From JAPPHA01 sp963664045 (GTDB lineage Bacteria > Pseudomonadota > Alphaproteobacteria > Rhodobacterales > Rhodobacteraceae), in the NCBI GenBank assembly GCA_963664045.2, contig CAXXGT010000012.1, forward strand, positions 248,001 to 312,000: 64,000 bases of DNA. Direction: 5' to 3'. A program made the translations under genes and the position numbers. A model generated the notes under the pieces. The model saw nothing but the letters and a program-made list of their open reading frames with translations. It was not told where the DNA came from and searched no databases. Shown one piece after another: positions 25,893 to 33,390 of this stretch. Numbering within the stretch: the stretch's first letter is position 1; each line of letters opens with the position of its first letter.

Positions 25893-26864
25893 TCACGATG
25901 GCAATCTTGGCCTGTTCCGGCTGCTCGATCCCGGCGAACGTGCGGTGGCGGCGACGACGGCGAGGAAAACGACGTAGGCGAAGCAGATGCCGACGAAATC
26001 GACAATCGACAAAAGACTGAACTCGGCCTCTTGCCGCGCCGGGTCGGACAAAACGTACAGGCTTAGGCCGGAAAGGTGGTTTTCCAGTCCGAAGAGACAC
26101 AGCGCAAATGTGTTGTTGGCAAAATGGAGGCCGACTGCGATTCCGATACTTCCGGAACGTGCGGTAACATCACCGGCAATCAGGCCGAAGACCATGGTGG
26201 AAAGCACGACCAGAGGCGCGTTCCTGCCGAATGTTTCCGGGTCAAAATGCAGCGCTCCGAACACGAAGGATGGCAGGAACCACCACATCCAGCGGCTGGA
26301 GAACCGGGCCGCCAGCTGCTGTTGGAGATAACCCCGGAACAGCAACTCTTCGGAGAAAGCCTGAAGTAGTACGAGAGGCAGCGCCGGAATCATCCAGAGG
26401 GCCCAGATGGACACCTGCATGTTTCGCGAAGGTTCAAGCCACAGGAGCACCACCAGCGCCCCCGGCACAAGGACGGCAATCGCGACGAGTACCCCGACAC
26501 AGAATTGCTGAGCGACAGGGCGGCCGGGAGAAAAAATGAGGGTCCTTGGCGAGCGTCCGTGCATGATCCGGGCCGCAACGGCCATGCCGAGTGACAGGCC
26601 GCCAAAACCGAGCAGCAGCCACAGCACCCAGATTGGATTGGTGAGCGAAGGAACCTGAAACGCCTTGAGAATATCGAAGGCAGAAGGGCTGCCGGTGACA
26701 GCCAGGACCAGGTGCAGTGTCCCGATCAGCGTGGCAGCGAAACAGGAGGCGCCAAGAATGATGCCGACAAAAAGACGCCACACCTCGGGTGATCGTCGTG
26801 CAGGCTCGACAAATTGAAGGAATGCAGGACACAAGACGGGAAGCGGGATTCGGAAAGGCATCAC
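25893..26864 (-). CDS. CPBP-family intramembrane metalloprotease
   Basis: This 323-residue protein has about eight membrane segments and the four motifs of the CPBP/Abi (type II CAAX-like) proteases. They are FSEELLFRGYL with the Glu-Glu-x3-Arg motif, FGALHF with His, VVLSTMVFGLI, and HFANNTF with His/Asn. Family members cleave membrane-bound substrates, or in Gram-positives confer bacteriocin immunity; the substrate here is unknown. It is upstream of accD on the same strand, with 59 bp between the genes. Confidence 0.85.
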   Translation of the reverse strand: MMPFRIPLPVLCPAFLQFVEPARRSPEVWRLFVGIILGASCFAATLIGTLHLVLAVTGSPSAFDILKAFQVPSLTNPIWVLWLLLGFGGLSLGMAVAARIMHGRSPRTLIFSPGRPVAQQFCVGVLVAIAVLVPGALVVLLWLEPSRNMQVSIWALWMIPALPLVLLQAFSEELLFRGYLQQQLAARFSSRWMWWFLPSFVFGALHFDPETFGRNAPLVVLSTMVFGLIAGDVTARSGSIGIAVGLHFANNTFALCLFGLENHLSGLSLYVLSDPARQEAEFSLLSIVDFVGICFAYVVFLAVVAATARSPGSSSRNRPRLPS

Positions 26865-26941
26865 AGGTAGGCGAACTCGCAGGCTATTTCCGCTTCAAAC
26901 ACCCCTCAAGACAAAGAGCGATGGCCCTGATACCACCTCCG

Positions 26942-27904
26942 TCATTCGGCTTCCGTGATTTTCGGTATCACGGAGTCTCGCCGCAAGGCCTGGCAGAGGC
27001 AATGCACGCCTCCGCCGCCGAGCGTGAACATGGACATGTCAGGATCGTGGACTTCGAATCCCAGCGCACGCATCTTCGCGTTCAGTTTCGTGCTGCCCTT
27101 CATGGACAGCACCCGGTCGTTGCCCAATGCCACGAGGTTGACGCCAAGGTTCTTCGCTTCCGCATAGCCCACATCGATGAATTCGAACTCCCTGGCTCGT
27201 AACCAGTCAACGAGCCAGGATTCGAGAGCGTCCAAACAGGCTACCAACAGCTTTGGCGCCAGCGGTACCACCAGCCCGTCCATATGCACGAACTCGCGGG
27301 AAATCGGCGCCACCATGGCCTCCCAGCCTTTCTCGCGCACCCAGGCCGCGACCTGTTCTGCCCCGGCTTCCTCCGAACGTTCGCCACAGTAACCGATCAG
27401 GACCGTGCCCGGTTCCAGGATGACGAAATCGCCGCCTTCAAAATGGCCGGCAGTCGCGTATTTCCAGATCGGAATCCGGTTTTCCTGGTAGAATCGAATC
27501 GCAGTGACATAGTCTGCACGGCGGCACTTCAGCTGCATGTGGCAGATCAGCGCGCCCCAAGGGGTCATGGCGCTGGAATCCCGGGCGAAAAAGTTTCGGT
27601 GCAGCACTTCATCCGGCGCCAGGTAATGGCAGGAAACGCCCGCGGCTTCGTAAATCCGGACCATCTCGGCGTGCTGGGCCATGGCGGTCTGCAGGTTGAA
27701 GCGGACCCCGGTCTTCGCCTGGTTCTCCAGGGTGCGGCGGGTGATCGGCCCGGCGTCCACCCAGCGGTAGAATTCCGGCCGGCCCAGGAGCACATCGCGC
27801 AAAGGGCCATAATCATTGTCGATCCCCCAGCCGGACGAGGAGGGGGGCCAGATTGTTTCGTTGTTGCTGCTCAATTTGACATGGACTCCTTCAACCTTTC
27901 CCAA
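26942..27904 (-). CDS. Dimethylargininase / arginine-deiminase-superfamily amidinohydrolase
   Basis: This 320-residue pentein-fold enzyme has the catalytic elements of guanidine-modifying hydrolases. The acid pair is in HFEGGDF, the catalytic His in REFVHMDGL, and the nucleophilic Cys in GGGGVHCLCQAL near the C-terminus. The substrate-binding FFARDSSAMTPWG is also present. It would release citrulline from arginine or methylarginines, or act on a related guanidino compound. A start at 27904 is listed, but a TTG some 12 codons later (behind AAGGAG) is possible. It lies 36 bp after the MTAN-like gene, so the two are probably co-transcribed. Confidence 0.85.
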   Translation of the reverse strand: MGKVEGVHVKLSSNNETIWPPSSSGWGIDNDYGPLRDVLLGRPEFYRWVDAGPITRRTLENQAKTGVRFNLQTAMAQHAEMVRIYEAAGVSCHYLAPDEVLHRNFFARDSSAMTPWGALICHMQLKCRRADYVTAIRFYQENRIPIWKYATAGHFEGGDFVILEPGTVLIGYCGERSEEAGAEQVAAWVREKGWEAMVAPISREFVHMDGLVVPLAPKLLVACLDALESWLVDWLRAREFEFIDVGYAEAKNLGVNLVALGNDRVLSMKGSTKLNAKMRALGFEVHDPDMSMFTLGGGGVHCLCQALRRDSVIPKITEAE

Positions 27905-27940
27905 ATGTTCCCCGCAACCCTCGCGAGCCCTGCAATCAGA

Positions 27941-28900
27941 TCAGGATTTGCCCGTCATTCTTCGCAGCAAAGCCTTGACGACCTCGGTTGCATTGAACGC
28001 CGCGAGGTTCAGAAAGACCTCCATTTGGTTCGCACCTCCGCGACCGCCGGCGAGATCCGCGAGGCTGCGGATGGCGATGAAAGGCACGTCATTGGCATAG
28101 GCGACATGGGCAACGGCAGCGCTTTCCATGTCCAGCACGCGCGCGCCGAAAGTCTCGAAGACCCATGCGCGGAAGGCCGCATTGTCGATAAATGCGGAGC
28201 CCGAGCCGCCCGAGCCGCCGACCACGATCCTGGGAATTTCGTCCAGGCAGCGGTCTTCCGCAGTGCAGCGTGATAGCTTGACATCCGCCGCTGCACGGCG
28301 TGCCCCGGCAAGCATTGCCTCGTCTGTCGGGAACCAGAACCGGGTCTCCGGCTCACCGGCACCGTGACGGAGCACCGTGACCGAACGCGGGAACATCATG
28401 CCGAAGTTCGCGTATGGGTACTCGAAAAACGGTATCGTCGCCCAGCCGTCGTCGCCCTCACGGGCGAAGAGCATTTCGAGGTACTGCCCCCAGCGATCGG
28501 CGATAACCACGTCGCCGATGTTCAACCCTGGATCCACACCTCCCGCGATTCCCGAAAACACGATACGCTCGACGCTGAAGTGATCGAGCGCAAGCTGCAC
28601 GGTCATCGCAGCATTGACAACGCTGATCCCACTGAGGAAGAGGACGACCTGCTGCCCTTCCAGTGTGCCGGTCGCGAAGATGACGCCGTTCAGCGAATGC
28701 TCCGATGCGTCTGTGAGTTCCTGCCTCAAGATTGCCATCTCGGGAGCGAAGGCGGAAACCACGGCGACACGCGGTGTTTCGTCGTCCATCCAGTCGTGTG
28801 CCTGCGACGGTGAAAGCGCAGTCACCGACAAAAGGAGGGCCATGGCCAGGCTTGCGACCAGGGTCCGAATCGCGTTTGGCGTGAATGTTGGGTGCGGCAT
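27941..28900 (-). CDS. Exported MTA/SAH-nucleosidase-like (purine nucleoside phosphorylase superfamily) protein
   Basis: The enzyme domain (from residue about 43, VAVVSAFAPEMAILRQEL) follows the MtnN family. It has IVFSGIAGGVDPGLNIGDVVIADR, the purine-binding VLDMESAAVAHVAYANDVPFIAIR and the catalytic Asp in RSLADLAGG. Unusually, it is preceded by a clear signal peptide (RTLVASLAMALLLSVTALSPSQAHD), and the chain is 319 residues against about 230 for the cytosolic enzyme. It should therefore act in the periplasm, perhaps salvaging extracellular nucleosides or thioethers. The extra internal residues (about 170-215) include Cys pairs. It is the first gene of the pair with the amidinohydrolase. 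Confidence 0.85.
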   Translation of the reverse strand: MPHPTFTPNAIRTLVASLAMALLLSVTALSPSQAHDWMDDETPRVAVVSAFAPEMAILRQELTDASEHSLNGVIFATGTLEGQQVVLFLSGISVVNAAMTVQLALDHFSVERIVFSGIAGGVDPGLNIGDVVIADRWGQYLEMLFAREGDDGWATIPFFEYPYANFGMMFPRSVTVLRHGAGEPETRFWFPTDEAMLAGARRAAADVKLSRCTAEDRCLDEIPRIVVGGSGGSGSAFIDNAAFRAWVFETFGARVLDMESAAVAHVAYANDVPFIAIRSLADLAGGRGGANQMEVFLNLAAFNATEVVKALLRRMTGKS

Positions 28901-29116
28901 GGTCGGTCACGCTCTCTTCGTTCGGATTGATTTTCCCTTCACGGGTCGTGTGAAGAGCCTGCCAATGGCACCTGTCATTAGTCTGCGGCAGCAGTCCACT
29001 TGTCCTTCTCGCAATGCTTATCGAAAACACACACACAAATCTGCGCAACGGCGTGACGTCGCGGCAGAACGGATGGTCTTGCCGTTTTTTGTCGATTGCA
29101 AGGATTATTTTGGGGA

Positions 29117-29281
29117 TTATATACTTGATTGAAATTCACCGTCTGGCGTGGGTTTCTCGCGGTCGTCTTCCTGGCGATTTTCCACTCTGCGCAACAGGGC
29201 GCGGCCTACGTCCTTCGGGGTCGCGCCCCTGTACGCAGGGTTCAGTACCTCGATCGGTTTTCTTTCGTTATCCTCGATCAT
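29117..29281 (-). CDS. 54-residue IS cargo protein of unknown function
   Basis: The small ORF starts in an ATGA overlap with the methyltransferase ORF and ends in the terminal inverted repeat of the IS. It reads MIEDNERKPIEVLNPAYRG, then ATPKDVGRALLRRVE, followed by a charged tail. It looks like a folded small domain and not a random frame, and its coupling to the two genes before it argues that it is translated. I do not recognise a function. Confidence 0.55.
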   Translation of the reverse strand: MIEDNERKPIEVLNPAYRGATPKDVGRALLRRVENRQEDDREKPTPDGEFQSSI

Positions 29282-29595
29282 TCCAGCTTCTCCTTGCCCA
29301 CCTCGGTTGCAGGAACGCCGACCAGTAGCAGCGGGCACGGGCTGCCAACACCACGCTCTATTCGGCTTTGTAGCTTGGCCCAATGTGTCGTCGCTGCGCC
29401 GAACTTGTCAGCGACGAATTTCCTTGCCCAGTCCGCGGCGATCTCTTCAAAGCCCAGCGTTTCATATTGCCCTGGCCGACGATGTTCCGGCGCGACCTTT
29501 CCGGTTCGATGCGCAAATCGCCAAGGAGGATCGGCGAGGATTGTCCCAAAAGTCTGTCCATCGAGGTCTACCGCCAAATCTTCGGCGGCACTCAC
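29278..29595 (-). CDS. Shortened MT-A70-family DNA adenine methyltransferase (IS cargo)
   Basis: The first 50 residues are typical of the MT-A70 (m6A) methyltransferase family. They contain FGTILADPPWRF with the catalytic DPPW at residues 22-25, then RTGKVAPEHRR..QYETL. The family continues for 150-200 residues with its SAM-binding strands; here the sequence turns after about residue 53 into an unrelated 50-residue tail and ends at 105. It is therefore probably an internally deleted, inactive remnant. A GTG start lies in a GTGA overlap with the transposase stop, so it is part of the IS operon. Confidence 0.7.
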   Translation of the reverse strand: MSAAEDLAVDLDGQTFGTILADPPWRFAHRTGKVAPEHRRPGQYETLGFEEIAADWARKFVADKFGAATTHWAKLQSRIERGVGSPCPLLLVGVPATEVGKEKLE

Positions 29596-30542
29596 GATAC
29601 CAAGTCCCGATACATGATCCTCTTTCCGACCATGCGGACAACAACAGCTTCCATCTGTTTCAGCGTATCTTCCTCCCTCACGTTGTGGCGTCCGGCAAAC
29701 TCATTCACATAGCGATGCAAATGCTTCGCGCTCATGTGATGATAGACGCCGATATACCCGCGCTTCAGCATCGACCAGAACGATTCCATGCCGTTCGTGT
29801 GGGCTTGTTCCCGGACATATTCGCCGACCGAATGCTTGACCGCTTCATGATCGAACGGCATTCCCCGATACGCCTTGGCATCGTCGGTGTAGACCTTGGC
29901 ATCCGGCTCAGCATGGTCTGCAACGAAGCCTTGCAAGGTCGGCGCATCGGTTGATTCGATCACCTTGGCGGCAACCTGGTTGCTCTCACGATCCTTCGCG
30001 CCGACAACGGCGGTTTTCCCGACCGCGCCGCGCCCGGTGTCAGCCAGTTCCTCGCGCCTGGCGTTGCTCATGTTCTTGCGTTTGCCGCCCATGTAGGTTT
30101 CGTCAACCTCGACCGGGCCAGCGAATGGAACGTCGGCACATTCGCCCGACCACGCTTCCCGGATGCGGTGCAGCATGAACCAAGCCGTCTTTTGCGTCAC
30201 CTTGATATCCCGATGCAGTTTCATCGAGGACACGCCTTTCAGGCTGGTCATTTCGAGGTAAATGGCAAAGACCCACTTGCGCAACGGAACCTTGGATCGC
30301 TCCAGGGCCGTCCCGATCCGCACGGAAAATGCTTGCTGACAACCCTGGCAGTAGTAGGGCAGGCCGGACGTTTTCGCGGCGATCGAAGTTTCGGTGCAAC
30401 CGCAACGCGGACAGTGCCGGGCATTCGGCCAGATCAGGCTTTCGAACCATTCCGTTGCCGATTGCTCCGTCGGAAACATGTCGGTCAGCTCGATGATGCT
30501 GATGCCTTCGCGGTAGTGCTTGCCGGGTGCTGATTTTACCAT
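29592..30542 (-). CDS. IS1595-family (ISXO2-like) transposase
   Basis: This 316-residue transposase starts with an N-terminal zinc ribbon (CPRCGCTETSI...YYCQGC). A helix-rich DNA-binding region follows (SVRIGTALERSKVPLRKWVFAIYLEMTSLKGVSSMKLHRDI). The DDE-type core has catalytic Asp in VEVDETYMGGKRKN, Asp in KVYTDDAKAY and the HTNGMESFWSMLKRGYIGVYHHM segment with the last acidic residue. All key residues are present, so the element may still move. It is the first gene of the three-gene IS operon. Confidence 0.95.
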   Translation of the reverse strand: MVKSAPGKHYREGISIIELTDMFPTEQSATEWFESLIWPNARHCPRCGCTETSIAAKTSGLPYYCQGCQQAFSVRIGTALERSKVPLRKWVFAIYLEMTSLKGVSSMKLHRDIKVTQKTAWFMLHRIREAWSGECADVPFAGPVEVDETYMGGKRKNMSNARREELADTGRGAVGKTAVVGAKDRESNQVAAKVIESTDAPTLQGFVADHAEPDAKVYTDDAKAYRGMPFDHEAVKHSVGEYVREQAHTNGMESFWSMLKRGYIGVYHHMSAKHLHRYVNEFAGRHNVREEDTLKQMEAVVVRMVGKRIMYRDLVS

Positions 30543-30613
30543 GACCTTTAACCTCCTGATTCTTTTATAGGAATCATTTGGATTTCAGACAAGTATATAA
30601 GCCCCATTATTTT

Positions 30614-31098
30614 CGAACCGCCTTGGTGGTTGCGGGCAGACACGCGGCTCCGAAAGGTTGCGGTCTCCGGCAGTCGACGTCACAGCTGGGTTCAGTGACC
30701 GTGCAAGCTTGGGAAAAACGATCGGCCAGCCGAGCCCCATTCCCGCTGGCCAGATTCCTGATCAACCAGTGCCGGGACGCGGTCCCTGGCTCGGCACCAC
30801 GCGACTGGCGGCCGCACGAGCGCTCTTGACGCGCCCCATCCAGATGCACAGCGTCGCCACGAGAACGCCGGTACATTCCCGGAGCCCGAATAATGAAATC
30901 ACCATTTCGCTTCCGGGCGTCATTGCAATGATCCTGTTGATCAAGGCCGGTTGGCCAATGCTGACCCGAGTCGTTTCCGACGCCGAACTTGCCTGCATCC
31001 CGGATGAATTTTCCTTTCAAGCCTGGCCTTTGCGCCGCAAGGTCATCTTTGGCAGCGCCATCGTCGCGATTGCGCTTGCCATGTTCACATTTGACGTC
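30614..31098. other. 485-bp host segment between the two insertion sequences
   Basis: This is what lies between the target duplications of the two elements. A plus-strand frame ends just before 31110 with a hydrophobic stretch (VIFGSAIVAIALAMFTFDVL), but it has no recognisable family and no good start. On both strands I see nothing that I would call a gene. Confidence 0.35.
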
Positions 31099-31106
31099 CT
31101 GCGCGC

Positions 31107-33081
31107 GTAATAGGGGCAACTCCTCGGGAATTGGATCTGGCCTGAGGGGCTTTTTCCGGCACTCATTGAAGCGATGATCAACGCGAACGGTCGATACTGC
31201 TGTCGCGCTTGTTCGGTCGTCAATGTCAGGTTGTTGCGCGCTGCCTGATGAGGTCTGCAAGCCTCGGCACGTCGGGAGCACCGGCAACTCCGAGACGGTT
31301 CCTCAGGTAGTCCCAGAATGACAGGCCAAGCTTCTTGCAGGTCTTCTTCCCTCCGATATAGGCATCGCGTGCGGCCCGCCCGGCCTCGCTTCGGGTCCCG
31401 AACGAGATCTTGCGCCGGGTGACATGGTCCCGGATGTCGTTTTCAATCCCGTTTGTGTGGAGCGGTGTCTCCGGATGGTCGAGCACGCGCAACAGCTCGT
31501 CCCTGTTCGCCTTCAACCGTTCGAGCAACCGGTCGAGGCTGGCATAACCGGTACGCATGCCGAAGATCTGGTCGAACCGTGTCTCCATGACACGCTTGCG
31601 CCGCGGGGTGGGGCGTTTCCGGTAGCGGGCAAGGCTGCGGTAGAGCTTCCACATCCTGTCGAGCACCGGAGCGACCCGTTCATGCTGATACGGGGTGTTT
31701 CCGTCCAGCTTGCTGACATTGCGCTCTGCATGAATCCAGCACAGGGCATGGAGGTCGCCGACATCGAACTGTCCGGCATCGTCGCTCAGGATCACGGTTC
31801 CGGCAATGCGCCCGCCATCGCAGATCGTCCCCCAGAGCGCGCCCTCCGTGGCGACCTTCACCGGGTTCTTCATCCCGGCAATGCCGAGCGCTTCCAGATG
31901 GGCCCGCCATTCATCGCCGTCACTGAAGCGCCGCTGCCCATGGGAGGCGAGACGCGCGATCACCGTCCCCGGAAGTTTCCGTTTCCCCATGTAGTCGAGT
32001 GCAGCGTCATTGACCGTGTAGGCTTCCTCACCCGCACAGAGATGTTCGAGGAAATCGAGGCGGCTTTTCGAGCCGCTCGACCGGAAATGGGCAAAGAGTT
32101 CGTTGCCGATCGCCGTGCAATAACCGTTCTCGGCCTTGTGGCGGGCACCGGTATCGTCGACGTTGAGCCACGAAGCGGTTTCCATGCCGGCCCTCAGCAC
32201 CTGCTGCTGTTCCGCCACGATGCCCCCGGTGTCCGTGGTCAGGAACCGCCCCACCTGGCGCGCGGAGATGTCCAGGCCCACATCGTTCAGCATCGACGTA
32301 ATCCGCCCGATCGTCGACTGGCACTGGTAATACAGCATGATCACCAGAGCCTTGACGCCGGGACCGTACTGTTCGCGTCCCGTCGCCACCTCCGGCGGTA
32401 ACGGCGCTACATGCCGGCTGCCGTCCGGGAACTCCCAGACCTCGCGTCTGTAGGTGACCTCCTCGGCATGGAACACGATGTCGCGGACCGTGTGGTCCTG
32501 GTAGCCCTTGTGCACCGCTCCCTCGGGCACGTCGTCGAGACCCACCTTCACCTCACGACGGTGCAGGTGCCGGTTCCGACGCCGCGGGCCGCGACCTTTC
32601 CTGCGGTCCTTGCCGGCCTTCCCCGACCCGCCGGACCCGGAAGAGCCCGATGCCGGATCGTCCGTATCATCGCCTTCCGACGACGCCATTCCGCTCGGTT
32701 TCATCCGGGGGCGCTTCGGAAGCTTCTTCAGCGCCCGGATCTCGTCGCGCAGGACCATGTTCTCCTCGCGGAGTTCGGTGAGTTGTTGCGCCTGTTCGGC
32801 CAGTTGCCGATCCCGGTGCTTGAGCTGCTCGTTCTGTTCTGCAAGTTGCTGATCTCGTTCAGCGAGCCGGTCGAGGGCCACGGTGAGCTGCTCCCGAAAC
32901 GCGGCAATCCCCGCCCCTGACGCAGCACCGGCGCCTGTCCGAATGTCCGTCTGCGAATCATCCATGCCCCTTGGAATCACAAGTCGATTCCGAAGGGAAT
33001 CCCCTCATCGGGAAAAACAACCGGAAGTCACGGAATACCCTGTCAGGTCAACCCGAATTCCCGGAAAGATGCCCCTATTAC
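31107..33081 (-). mobile_element. Complete IS66-family insertion sequence (single-gene, ISBst12-like)
   Basis: Imperfect 26-bp terminal inverted repeats begin GTAATAGGGGCA and lie at 31107-31132 and 33056-33081, with about four mismatches. The flanking 8-bp CTGCGCGC is duplicated exactly (31099-31106 and 33082-33089). The 1975-bp element contains only the large transposase. The small tnpA/tnpB helpers of classical IS66 elements are absent, as in the ISBst12 group. Confidence 0.93.
31226..32980 (-). CDS. IS66-family transposase (TnpC type)
   Basis: This 584-residue transposase has an N-terminal leucine-zipper-like coiled coil of repeated AEQNEQL/AEQAQQL units (about residues 38-85). A basic Gly/Ser-rich linker and a zinc-binding segment follow, then the DDE core (LNVDDTGARHK; VILSDDAGQFDV; CWIHAERNVSKL). 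The C-terminal catalytic region is LHTNGIENDIRDHVTRRKISFGTRSEAGRAARD. The listed start is GTG at 32980; an in-frame ATG at 32965 is equally possible. The gene looks complete. Confidence 0.94.
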   Translation of the reverse strand: MIPRGMDDSQTDIRTGAGAASGAGIAAFREQLTVALDRLAERDQQLAEQNEQLKHRDRQLAEQAQQLTELREENMVLRDEIRALKKLPKRPRMKPSGMASSEGDDTDDPASGSSGSGGSGKAGKDRRKGRGPRRRNRHLHRREVKVGLDDVPEGAVHKGYQDHTVRDIVFHAEEVTYRREVWEFPDGSRHVAPLPPEVATGREQYGPGVKALVIMLYYQCQSTIGRITSMLNDVGLDISARQVGRFLTTDTGGIVAEQQQVLRAGMETASWLNVDDTGARHKAENGYCTAIGNELFAHFRSSGSKSRLDFLEHLCAGEEAYTVNDAALDYMGKRKLPGTVIARLASHGQRRFSDGDEWRAHLEALGIAGMKNPVKVATEGALWGTICDGGRIAGTVILSDDAGQFDVGDLHALCWIHAERNVSKLDGNTPYQHERVAPVLDRMWKLYRSLARYRKRPTPRRKRVMETRFDQIFGMRTGYASLDRLLERLKANRDELLRVLDHPETPLHTNGIENDIRDHVTRRKISFGTRSEAGRAARDAYIGGKKTCKKLGLSFWDYLRNRLGVAGAPDVPRLADLIRQRATT

Positions 33082-33110
33082 CTGCGCGCAGGGTTTTTGA
33101 GGGCGGGCCG

Positions 33111-33334
33111 GCGAAGGTCCGCGAATTCAGCTTGTTCCGAATCAATCGCAAACAGGCGATTCGGATTCCCGTCGAGTTCGAGTTGCCCGGGGACCGCGCC
33201 TTGATCCGCAAGGAGGGAGAGCAGCTTATAAATTGGCTCATACAAAAGGCGGGCCTGTTCGGGCTTCTGTCGCATCGGGAGCGCATGGACAAGGCGAACC
33301 CGGACATTACCGATCCGCTGTGCAGGAGAAGGAC
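33111..33334 (+). pseudogene. VapB-type (SpoVT/AbrB-fold) antitoxin remnant without start codon
   Basis: The frame reads AKVREFSLFRINRKQAIRIPVEFELPG, then IRKEGEQLI and AGLFGLLSHRERMDKANPDITD. These match in order the VapB family (F..GRSQAVRLPKEF, IRREG, LL.LLASLEPLDEDFPDIDD). No ATG, GTG or TTG with a ribosome site lies in frame near the expected start; the codon before AKV is CCG. A stop lies just beyond in the sequence rebuilt without the IS66 element. No VapC follows, only a terminator of the opposite strand. A dead antitoxin is the best reading. Confidence 0.6.
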
Positions 33335-33367
33335 AAAAAAGAAACGCCCCGCATTGCGGGGCGTTTC
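33335..33367 (-). terminator. Rho-independent terminator of the peptide ABC operon
   Basis: A perfect 12-bp stem (GAAACGCCCCGC, 33341-33352, paired with 33356-33367) encloses the 3-base loop ATT. On the minus strand it is followed by six T (33340-33335). It lies 24 bp after the stop of the substrate-binding protein gene. Confidence 0.9.
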
Positions 33368-33390
33368 CAGGCGATATGAAGGAGGAAAAA

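Larger units (their letters stand above)
29112..30605 (-). mobile_element. Complete IS1595-family insertion sequence with two cargo ORFs
   Basis: Both ends can be read. The right end (29112-29127) is GGGGATTATATACTTG and the left end (30590-30605) is its inverted repeat with one mismatch. Outside them the host sequence ATTATTTT is duplicated exactly (29104-29111 and 30606-30613), the 8-bp duplication expected for the family. The element is 1494 bp. It carries, in transcription order, a transposase, a shortened MT-A70 methyltransferase ORF and a 54-residue ORF, all linked by 4-bp overlaps. The stop codon of the last ORF lies inside the terminal repeat. Intact ends and duplication suggest a recent insertion. 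Confidence 0.93.

Noticed and set aside
30658..31110. 150-residue frame between the two ISs with a C-terminal hydrophobic stretch
   Set aside because: No start with a ribosome site, no family pattern and biased composition; kept only as an unassigned gap.
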